From positions 1,851,001 to 1,915,000 of the forward strand of contig LSRY02000001.1 in NCBI GenBank assembly GCA_001643675.2: a stretch of DNA of 64,000 nucleotides, given 5' to 3'. The notes under the pieces were generated by a model, which saw only the letters and a list, made by a program, of their open reading frames with translations, was not told where the DNA came from and made no database searches. The position numbers were made by a program, and so were the translations under genes. Shown here piece after piece: positions 47,752 to 57,496 of the stretch (positions are counted from its first letter, which is position 1; every line of letters starts with the position of its first letter). The stretch comes from Monocercomonoides exilis. Lineage: Eukaryota > Preaxostyla > Oxymonadida > Polymastigidae.

Positions 47752-48004
47752 TTGTTGTGTTTCATCTGTTATCCAATCTCCAAAAGTCATCTGAATGAAA
47801 TTTCATTATCAATGCATATCATCAGCCAGCTGCCACCTCTTCATATTATTTTTCATATTTCGCAGAAAATATTCATTCACAGTTCCTCATCTTGCCAATA
47901 ATCATTCCAGTTCAGAAAAAAATTTTCGATCAAACTGTCCATAACACCAAATTTGAATTGAAAAACAAAAAAGCATTTCTTCACTCAGCAATCACTTTCC
48001 AAAA

Positions 48005-49584
48005 ATGCCAAGACGAAAAAGGAAGGTGTGAATGCACATATTGCAATTATCATTTTTGACTTTTTTTTATTCATCGATGTCATCTATCCATTCAAATGTG
48101 AATTCAATGTGAATGATCAAAATTGTGTTGTTTTCTGAATGCAATGCATTTTCAAAAATGCAGACTGTGAGCGTCACTGAAAGATACAACAGTGTTCATT
48201 CGTTGTTCCATTTGAATTCCTGGTGATTGTGGCTCTTGATTTTATTTTTTTTTTTATTAAAGAATTATTTTCCGAGCTTGAAGATTGCAATGAGGATGAA
48301 CAGAAAGTGAAAATTGAAAAAATGAATGAAGCGATGGACGAGATGGACGAAGAAGAACTTGAATGTGTGGTCACAGCAGAAGTGTTCAATGGAATATTCG
48401 AAATGATTGAAGAAAAGAAACTGACTTTGGAGAATGCATTTCTGTTGTTGAAGCATATCGGATCTTCGAATGCATTGAAATCCATGAGTGTTTGTGGATT
48501 TGGAAATTCTTCATTGGGTGAGAGATTTGAAGAGATGATTGTCGAGGAAGAAAAGAAAAAAGAGAAAAGAAATGAAAAGTTTCTGACAGATCTTTGTGAG
48601 TGCCATCTCATGCTGAAAGACAAATTCTTGTTTAATCTGCTTTCAATCTGTGTGTCCTGTCTTCTGAAAGTTGGCTTGAGCAAAGAGGAAAAGGAGGGAG
48701 ATGGGAAAGAAGTGGAAACATCACTGTTGACTTTGAGCAGTGTTGGCATGCTCACAGTGTGGTATTGTGTTGTGAATAATCATTGATTGATAATTCTTGT
48801 GTTTGTTTTTCAGAAAATTCCAGAAGAATTGTATTTGAGTGAGATGAAAGAAATTATTCAGCATCATCAGGAACATCACAACCTCACTCCACTTGCGCAT
48901 CAGTCTGCCTGGCAGTTTTTGATGAACAGATTATTTTTCAATGGAGTATTGGAAAAAGTGATGACGGATGAGCTGCATTTTGTGAAGGAAGCTTCAAGAG
49001 AAATGGACGAGCTGTCAAAGTGTGTGGATTGGAAGAGAAAAGAAGAGAAAAGAGGAGGAAAGAGGAGGAAAGGGGGTGAAAGAAGGAATTGTTTTGAGGA
49101 GATGGCTCTTCACATTGTTCGATTTCTTCTATTCCTGCCACTTGTGGGATGACGAATATTCCGAGCTTGTCGGCTGCGTTGTTCGGGTGTTTCGGTCAGC
49201 GAAGGACAATCACAGGAAATACAGCATGAAATGCATTGTTTTGCTGAAAGCATCATCTGAAAAGAGGGCAGTGAAGATGGTGGGTTGTTGAAAGGTGGAG
49301 CAGATGATGCTGTTTTGGAGGGAATTCGGCTGCCAACAATGGATAACGAAATGGCATATGACTGCTTGAGGTTCTTCATGAATGTTTGTGATCGATTGAA
49401 ATCGAAAGATGATGAAGCTGGTGAAGCGAAAGGAAAAGGGTTGAAAAGGAAAGTGGTTGAAACGATGGAAGAAGAAGGATATGAAGATGTAATCACAAGC
49501 TTTCATGAAATGATTCCCTTTCTGAATGATGAATGTTATTGTGAACTGTCATTGAGCATTGATGATTATTTTGTGAATATCTGA
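48005..49584 (+). pseudogene. local gene family, copy 4 (most complete, two frameshifts)
   Basis: Exons 48005-48025 (MPRRKRK), 48164-48191 (TVSVTERYN), 48263-48756 and from 48814 join in phase. The product starts with an acidic helical part (LEDCNEDEQKVKIEKMNEAM, LTLENAFLLLKHIG), then KIPEELYLSEMKEIIQHHQE, LHFVKEASREMDELSKCVDW. The reading frame then shifts near a G run at about 49070 (on to LRRWLFTLFDFFYSCHLWDD) and again near 49285 (on to LKGGADDAVLEGI and YEDVITSFHEMIPFLND), ending in TGA. Copy 1 is collinear across both breaks, so they are real shifts in this copy or sequence errors. It is the best guide to the family's full length, about 440 residues. Function unknown. Confidence 0.7.
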
Positions 49585-50759
49585 GGGCATGGGGCTCTTC
49601 TCATTTCATTTCTCTGAATTCCAATTTCTGAGTCTTTTTTTGTTTTTTGAATCACCTCTCCGCTTGTGAACAAAACATTTGAAGAATAACGATTTTTCAT
49701 TTTTTGAGAGTTCAACATGCGAGTTCGAAACGGAAGCTTCCAAAACATCACATGACCACGAAACAATCGCTCAATACAATTTGACTTCTTCGTTGTTCAC
49801 ATTTGATAAATGACGAAATGACTTTTTTTCTTCAATGGAAAAGCTGAAAAACAATTGTTTATTTGATAATTTGTTTTTTCTCAAAACTTTTATTCATTCT
49901 TTGAAAAGTCTCGATTTGAAAAATATCTTTGAAAAAAACAGTTCACATGCGCCCTCGAGAAGAAAGTTTCAAAACAATCATTTGCATCACTTTCTTTATT
50001 TTTTTGACTGCTATTTTTTCTCAAGAAATGAAATTTATGTTTTGATATTCTAAAATTGTGCTATTTCAACAAAGTGAATTGTTGATTGGAACCTGATAAA
50101 TATAAAAATTCCAATTATTAAGACTTTCGATTGAACTTTCATATTTGTATTAACAGTTTGAAACCTTCAAAACAAAACTTTGTTCCATGACAAAGGGAAA
50201 AATATCTGTTTGTTGATTATCAGATATTGAGATCGAATTTTTTATTGTTTTTTTGTGATCAAAGATTTGTTTGTATTTCCATGAGATTCTTATAAAAAAA
50301 ATATTATTGAGTCTTTTCGATAGAAGACAGACAAATATTATTCTAATTTGTGTGTGATTATTTTTTGAAATCCGAACTTTTTTCGGACTGTTGATTCTTC
50401 AAGGGTTTGTTTCTTTGGAGAGAAATTATTCATTCAATTGAGTAAAACATGATAATTATTCAAAATGGAGATGTTTGAGAAAATGCTCATAAAAATTCGC
50501 ATATGTTTTGTTGATAAATGAAATGAATATCTTATATTTCTACAATTTTGTTGTTCCCAATCAAGAAATTTCAGTTGAAAAGAAATACACAATAAACAAA
50601 GGTATCATATCCATTCAAGTGAATGTTTGCGAGTGGGAACAATAATCTAATCAAGATATATTTTTTTTAATGTTATATCAAGTATTTAACGTCTGCAATT
50701 TTCCAAAAAGAGAAATCCATTTATTTTTTTAACAAAGAAAAGAGTTGATAAAGACCAGA
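49585..50759. other. AT-rich spacer
   Basis: I see no gene, RNA or clear repeat here. The sequence is AT-rich and low in complexity throughout. Confidence 0.55.
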
Positions 50760-50864
50760 TTTAGTCAAAATTGGATATAATCACATCTGTTTTTGCACAA
50801 CTTATAGTGACTATATCCGATTGTGATTATATGAGATACCTATTTACGCAGAAAAATAAAAACT
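50760..50864 (+). mobile_element. partial copy of the CAGTCAAAACCGG MITE
   Basis: TTAGTCAAAATTGGATATAA, GCACAACTTATAGTGACTAT and ATCCGATTGTGATTATAT follow the left end of the element at 22132. The match stops at GCAGAAAAATAAAAAC, where the foldback element begins, so the foldback probably inserted into or beside it. Confidence 0.65.
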
Positions 50865-50865
50865 A

Positions 50866-51222
50866 CAGATATCGCTCAAAATACCGGACAAGATCGATTT
50901 CTCAATAACCGCAAGGAACAATTCTGGTAATTTTCCTCAAAATATATCTCATCAACACGAACTCAATTGATCAACGAGACTTTCAAAATAGTCTTATTTG
51001 TGCTCAGAGAAAATTATTATTAATATTTCGGAGAAATAGAGTTTTAAGTTTCTCCGAGATTTCAATCATTTATTTTTTCTGAACACAAATGAAGCTATTT
51101 TTAAAGTCTCGTTTATAAATTGAATTTGAATTGATGAGATATATTTTGAGGAAAATTGTCAGAATTATTCCTCTTGCAGTTGTTGTGAAATCGACCTTGT
51201 CCTGTATTTTGTGCGATATCTG
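50866..51222. mobile_element. foldback MITE with about 150-bp inverted repeats
   Basis: CAGATATCGC at the left and GCGATATCTG at the right start two long arms that are imperfect reverse complements over about 150 bp. Shared blocks include TTTTCCTCAAAATATATCTC and ACGAGACTTT. The arms meet at a small hairpin around 51040-51055 (TCGGAGAAA / TTTCTCCGA). TA flanks each end. There is no coding frame. Termini and target site suggest a Tc1/mariner-type non-autonomous element. Confidence 0.8.
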
Positions 51223-51321
51223 TATGTCAATATATGTGCTGTCGCTTTTTTTTGTTCATTATCAAAATTGTCAAACCGAAATTTTTGTTCGGAAAATAAT
51301 GATTTTTTATAAATAACACAT

Positions 51322-51560
51322 GGGTGATTGTTTTTGAAACCATGTTATTTCATTCAAAGTTTTCTGTTCGAAAATTTCAATTGAATATAAACAAAAAACA
51401 CTGAAAATAGAAAAGGCTTCTTGAAGACATCTTCATCTTTATTTGAGTAAAAACAGTTGTATTGAATTTAGTATTTGAATTCAAAATCACTTCCAGATAA
51501 CAAACAACCTTTGAAAAAACAATACTCTGGAAAAAGTAATGATTTCAAAAAGAATCACCC
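51322..51560. mobile_element. GGGTGATT MITE, second copy
   Basis: GGGTGATTGTTTTTGAAACC and GATTTCAAAAAGAATCACCC bound 239 bp that match the nested element at 23446-23701 internally (CATCTTCATCTTTATTT, TTTGAATTCAAAATC, ATAACAAACAA). AT flanks both ends. Confidence 0.85.
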
Positions 51561-51900
51561 ATGTATTTTATTTTAAACTAAATATTTTTCTATTTCTCTT
51601 TCTTTTCTTTTTCTTTTCTTTTTCTTTTCTTTTTTTTTTTTTTAACAAAAGAATGAATAATTGTGTCTATAGCAAAAATCATCAAAATTTCAAAGACAAA
51701 TGGAACAAAATTCTTGAATTTTAGAAAAAATCAATGGTTTGTTCCAAACTTTTCTGCAATCGAATAATAATAATTCTTTCATTGTCATACAGCAAAAAAT
51801 TTAGTATTATTAAAAAGTCAAGAAAAATCTTTGAAAGAACAATGCGGAACAAAATTCATCAAACAAAAAATTTCGTCCTGTGTTGTCAAAATATTGGTTT
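51561..51900. other. AT-rich spacer
   Basis: No gene is seen. It contains a TTTCTTTTTC simple repeat at 51590-51640 and a near-duplicated GGAACAAAATTC motif at 51701 and 51846. Confidence 0.4.
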
Positions 51901-54232
51901 CACCCTTGGTGGAAAAAGCGGGAGTTTGTGGAAAAGCCGGTAGTTTGTGTTTTTCAAAACAGTTTCAAAAAAGAAAATACCCGTTTGTTCGACTTGAAAA
52001 CGATATTTTATATTCGTGAATGCCTTGTTCCTGTGATATTTGAGATTTTGTTTCAATATTTTTAGTCACAGATGTTTGCTTTGAGTTGTGGGTTCGTCTG
52101 AAGAAAAATCAAAAACCACGAAAAAGAATAACAATAATATTAAGAAAAAACCTGATATTAATTTGAAAGATGGATTTATTCAAAAAAATTATCTAATTTT
52201 TAGTTTTCTATTTTTTTCAGACTTTGCAAAATGATCAATTCAATTTTTGATCAAAAACATAATGATGGAATCATCAAAAAAAATATCTTCAAATTCTCTT
52301 CATCGACTATTAGCAACTTCCGAATATCGTCAGTTTTCATCACCTTCGCAGAAAGTTTTCGAAATAAAGAAGAAATATCCTTTATCGTGGAAGGTTGCCG
52401 TGGGGTCGCGTGCAATATCCAATGGAGCATAGGCAAGAGGGATAGCTGCTATCAAAGCAAAGCGTCAAGTCGGAAAAGCTGGACGGCCAACGATAATAAC
52501 CAAGAATCAACTTGAAAAGGTGGAGAATCAAACAATCGCTTTATTGTCTGAACAAAAAATAATTCGACTCAAGGATATACAATCGATGGTTTACAATCTT
52601 TTTAATTTGATTTTTTATTTATTTAGATTATTTAGATTCAAGAAGTGCTAGATTCTGAAGCAGTGAACGAAGAAGAAAAAAAGAAAGTCAATTCAAAATA
52701 TTCATATGATCTAATTAAAAGATGCTCCATTTTGAAAGCTTCTATTTCAAGGCCAATGGAAATAGCTAAGATTTGTGCACAATCCCCGGAAACAATACGT
52801 GCGTGGTTTGAAAAGTTGTCTGCCATAATCACAGCTAATGAAATTAATTCAACAGATATCTACAATTTCGACGAATCTTCCATCCGAGTTGGTGATGGAA
52901 CCACAAAACTTGTCATTTGTTTAAAGAATCAATTTCCTCCTGCTCCTTCATCTTTACCGAAAACTGAAAATGCAACAATTTGTGTTTGCATTTGTGCAGA
53001 TGGGTCACATCTGCCATTCTTTTTAATATATCCACGAAAAAAGAAACCTTCTGAATTTTCATTTCTTTCTTCGTTCAATGTGAATTATTTAGGATCCACA
53101 TCCGGATGGATTTCAACGGAAATATATCAACAAATAATGATAAAGGAGTGGATTCCTATGATAGCAGAAAAACGAAAATCATCAACATCAAAGAAATCAC
53201 TCATTGTTTTGGACAACCATCGAACGCACCATAATTCAGAAGTCAAAAAGTTTGCAGAACAGAACAATGTGATCATCGAATATTTCCCCCCAAATATGAC
53301 ACACCTCCTCCAGCCCTGTGACAATTGTGTTTTTGCTAGATTGAAACAAGTGCTACAAAACTCTTTCGTGAGACCAGTTAGTTTCTCAACTTCTTCGTTC
53401 AGAAAAGCCTTGGCAGACGTTCTGCCGGAAGCTTTGTCAGCAGCTACATCTCCTTCCGTTGTGAAAACAGCCTTCCTAAATACAGGTGTTTATCCTGTGG
53501 CTGCTGCACCTGTGTTGCATCGAGTGCGCGGTGCTCCATTATCTTCAGAAAAATCGACGTCATTAAATTTGTCCTCTCAAAACATGAAGAAAAGCTTATT
53601 CAAAGAATTTTCTCCAAAAGAAAATCGCCAAATGAAGGAGAAATGCAATGAAAAGCATGAGACTGAAATGAGGATAAAAGAAGAAATTAAAGAAAATTGT
53701 TCTATTAACAAAGAAGTTGAAAAAGAAGAACAGAAAGCGATTAATGAACCACTTTGTGTGAAGAAAAAGATAATAAGGCAAAGAAGAAAAAAGATAGATG
53801 ATGATTTTATGTATGGTAATGAAATAAGTTGTGTATTCAATAGCGAAGAAACTGAAACAAAGGATTCCAGAGCCAAGCTGAGTTCGCTGAAAAGAAGAAT
53901 TATAGACGATGATTCAAATTCAGAGGAAATGAAAAAGACTGATAAATAAAAACTGTTTTTTTCATTTTTTAAAATCCGACCTTAAAGTTCAATTTTTTCT
54001 GAAATTTGTTCTTTTATCAATCAAAACATTTAAACATTTTTTATCAACAGCTTGCAATAATTAATACGTTATATCTGTTCGTTTTCTCTTTTTATAAACT
54101 CAAAAATTTGAAGAACGTAATCCAAATGGAATAAAAAAGGACTATTGTTCCAGAACGAAGATAGAAATTTACGTTACAGAATGTTTTTCACTACCGGGTT
54201 TTCCACAACCTCCCGGGTTTTCCACCAAGGGT
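51901..54232 (+). mobile_element. complete pogo-like DNA transposon
   Basis: The ends are inverted repeats of about 45 bp. The left reads CACCCTTGGTGGAAAAAGCG then GGAGTTTGTGGAAAAGCCGG; the right is the inverted form, ending GGTTTTCCACCAAGGGT. Each holds two copies of a TGGAAAA-CGGG subrepeat, possible transposase binding sites. The element is about 2.3 kb and encodes one two-exon transposase in the expected position. A TA follows the right end; the left flank has CA, so the target duplication is imperfect or mutated. Confidence 0.85.
52262..53949 (+). CDS. pogo-like DDE_1 transposase
   Basis: Catalyses cut-and-paste transposition of the surrounding element. Exon 1 (52262-52588) starts at MMESSKKISSNSLHRLLA and carries AIKAKRQVGKAGRPTI, a DNA-binding region; a 47-bp intron (52589-52635) joins in phase to exon 2. 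The core has IYNFDESSIRVGDG (first acid), SLIVLDNHRTHHNSE (second acid) and the family signature FPPNMTHLLQPCDNCVFARL. The usual third acidic residue is Asp; here the position after LLQPC reads Asp. The C-terminal tail is long, basic and lysine-rich. One in-frame TAG (52430-52432) must be read as Gln for a full 546-residue protein; under the standard code this copy would be nonsense-mutated but otherwise perfect. The stop is TAA at 53947-53949; with TAA as Gln it runs about 60 codons further. Confidence 0.88.
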
Positions 54233-54329
54233 ACTATTTTCATTAAAAAATCTTTGTTTGACTAAGATAATTTATATGCTTTTGAAAACACGAGTTTTAT
54301 AAAAGAAATTGATGATTGTAATTCTAATA

Positions 54330-56803
54330 TCATTTATAATTTTTTGAAAGCTTTGATATCATTTTTTGAGTTCTCTGTTCCACTTTTACACGAGGATTCT
54401 GTAAACAATCAATAAAGATAATAAAAACAATAAACAAGAATTTGTTTCGTTTGTTATTAAATAAAAGAATGTGACACACGACACAATCTTCAGATGATGG
54501 AGCAGGACGGCTCATGGCAACTTTGATCATTTCTGGAAACTTTCTTTCCATGGACTCAACAAATGGAATAAACCATTGTTGTATTGTTGTGGCTATTTGT
54601 GGTCGGATGCTTTGATTAATGAAATCCTCAATCTTCATTTAAGAAATATTAAACATATGAATTTTGGAATAAACAATAAAAATAATCAGTGGATAGTTTA
54701 ATATAAAACAATCAAATAAAAACAAGAATATTTATATGTATATTAATGCAAGTCAAATAATAGAAACCAAAATGCAATGACAATAACTCACAAAAAAAAC
54801 ATACCTCTGGATTGTTAAAAATCAGATTCGGACGCTCACCTTCTGAACAAAAACGCTTGTTATAAATTTCAAAGTGGCACTGTTTCACGCAAATCAGCGA
54901 TAACAGTATCAGAGACAGAAATTTCCAAACAAGTTATCAGAAAATTTTTATCAAACAGATTTTTTCAGTTGAAGTACACACACAGAAAGATTCAGAGGAA
55001 AATGAAAATCCTATTTCTCAAAGAATGCTTAGCACACCCTATCCAGAAACAGCCCACAGCTTGGCGCAAGAGGGATCGGCATTTCGCGATTGCTGAATGA
55101 AAGATCAAAATAATCATCGCTTGCAATGCCTCGAACGACAGCAATCATTGAACCAATCTTGAAGGAAACGAAAAATAAATAAATAAATAAATAAATAAAA
55201 CCAATAAGGAAAATAAAATAAATATATTAAAGAAATCAACGCAATGCGAAAGTGAATGCAATCATCTCCGATTCTAAAGCGCAAGATAACTCAACGCAAT
55301 CAGAAATGCCAGACAGTCAGAAAAAACACACACCATTTTCCGGATTTGATGGAGAATAAAGCTCTGTCCATCAATCGCAATTTCCACCATTTCCACTCCA
55401 TCCACCACAAAAGGATCGCTGCAGCTCATCTTCCGAATGACACGCTCGCAGCTGCGCCACGACTGCCTTCCCTTGGTGATGGTGTAATTGTGGTAATTCC
55501 TCGTCCCCACAAACTTGTCACACACAGACTGAATCTTCTGCTTCAGCTCGGGTGTGAATGCAAATGGCTTTGGAGAATGAGACAAGCCAGCAGTAAGCGA
55601 TGATGACGATGTTGTTGTTGATGCAGCTGCTGCATTTTCTTGCTTCTTTTTTCGTTCTGAAAGATACGCCTCAGCTTGTTCACGTGTTAAAAAGGGCTTG
55701 TTGTCATTTTTTGAGGAAGTTGGTTTTTGATTAATTGGAGAAGAAGAAGATGATGATGAGGACGAGGAAGATGGCAAAGTGCCACATGCTAAATCATTGG
55801 CAGAAGAACTCTCTTGCGAGCCTGATGTGTTTTGGCTTTGATCACAAGAAGTAGCTCTCTTCATTTTCTCACTTTCACTTTTTCCGATTTCGCCTTTTGC
55901 TTCATCAAATTTTTCTTTTTCTTCAATTGATTTTTTTTCTTTTTTCAAAGCAAACCTGCTACTGTCTCTTTTATTTCCTCTGCTATTTGATTCTTTGTCT
56001 ACTGATTCATCCTCGCTTTCTTCCCATTCCTTCGAATTATCTTCGTCATAGTCATCTTCAACTGTTTCACCAACAAGATGCGGAAACATTTCCAGATAAT
56101 CACTGAATCGTTCTGTATCAAAAGCAAATGTCGGAATAAGATATCGATAAGTTCTTCCCGAGCACCAATTCTTTGCGTTAAAGTGATCTGTAACTTTTCT
56201 AAATTCTTTTAAAATTGAAATTATAAACAAAAATTATAACTTTAAAATTGAAATGTAAATCATCAAGCTAACATACCAAAGCATCGAATATCTTTAGGCA
56301 GATTTTCATTGATTCTCTGTATCAATGTATCCGGCCTATCCAAAAGAAGCTACAGAATCATTATGTTAAATGATTATTTCTTCAATCAAACTGAAATTTC
56401 TTTTCAAACTTTAAATGTGACAATTTGCGCAGCTGCATGAACTCCTTTATCTGTACGAGCGCAGCGGCCCCATCCAACATTTGCAAACTTACCAGCATTT
56501 TGAGGACTAATTCCACCAGCTTCTGAAATTGCTTTTTCTAAAACGCCTTCAACTGTAACCGCACATGGATTTCTAATTCAAAACAAAATGATAACTAATG
56601 AATATAATTTCTCATACATTTGAAGGCCAGAATATTCTGTTCCGACGTATCCAAAGCATAATGCAACTCTCCTTTTCAATACTGAAACAATTGTTATCAT
56701 ATCCATTTTATTTCAAAAAACATTTAAAGCTCAGATGATCCAAACTCTTTCCTTCAGAAGCTTTTTGTTCGTTCTCTTTTAAAGATTTATTTTCATCTTC
56801 CAT
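54330..56803 (-). CDS. PUS1: tRNA pseudouridine synthase, PUS1/TruA family
   Basis: Isomerises uridine to pseudouridine in tRNA and other RNAs. Nine exons: 56803-56722, 56681-56618, 56572-56410, 56349-56277, 56205-55334, 55157-55038, 54879-54805, 54632-54480, 54398-54330. They sum to exactly 557 codons. Family motifs come in order: ALCFGYVGTEYSGLQ, the catalytic-Asp loop GRCARTDKGVHAAAQIVTFK, FNAKNWCSGRTYRYLIPTFA, FVGTRNYHNYTITKG, DGQSFILHQIRKM, and PLAPSCGLFLDRCHFEIYNK. The aspartate is in ARTDKGV. An acidic/Ser-rich insertion of roughly 180 residues (DDYDEDNSKEW to the poly-Ser near 55750) sits inside the domain. The extended C-terminal region is characteristic of eukaryotic PUS1. Introns are 41-176 bp; one holds an AAAT repeat at 55165-55200. 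It ends in TGA and uses no TAA or TAG for Gln. Confidence 0.93.
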
Positions 56804-57496
56804 TTATTATGAAAAATATTAGAATGGGTGGAAATTAAAGAAGATTATTCAAAGTCGTTTGTTTTTCTATAATTAGTTCAACGGATGCATTACGGTCAAT
56901 GATGAAATGATTTCATAAATACTCCATTTTTTCTTTTATTTGATAAAAAAATTATTGGAAAAAAGAGCACAATTTTTTTTAGTTGAAGAGTGTTTTTGCA
57001 CAAGAAAGAATTTACGCAAAACAAAGTTTGAATGGAAGTGTACAAGAAACATATTTTAAAAAAGCTGTTAAGTTTTGATATGAAGAAAAAAAACTTAACG
57101 TCAAAAAATACAAAGAAAAGAAAAGGAAAGTAAAGTTAAGTAAAATATGTAATTGAAATTCATTTCCAAATAAAGAAAAGGCAAAGGCTGATAATTGAAA
57201 GGAAGCGCAAGAGGAAGACAAGACTTGAGTTTCCTCCAGCTCTTTCCTTCCTTCCGTCATTCCTTCATTCTCTTCTTTCTTGACTTAGGATAACAACAAC
57301 TACAATGATAATTATGATTATTTAAATTTTTATACCCTTCTCTATGTGCTGATAATTTTGACTGGCATTAAAAAAAAAATGAATGCTAATGAGAATATTC
57401 AAAGAAATAACCAGTAATTGATTAATTCTTTGATTGACTGATTGATTTATTGTGAGTGTGAGTGAGAGCAACAGAATAATACCTTTGGCATCTGAG
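56804..57496. other. AT-rich spacer
   Basis: Contains the upstream region of the PUS1 gene and the 3' flank of the CBM20 gene. I see no other gene. Confidence 0.5.

Noticed and set aside
54921-55037. PUS1 frame continuing through TAA and TAG as apparent evidence for the altered code
   Set aside because: Homology shows the true protein leaves at 55038 and resumes at 54879 (CHFEIYNKRF), so this stretch is an intron. It shows that open-through-TAR readings can occur by chance.
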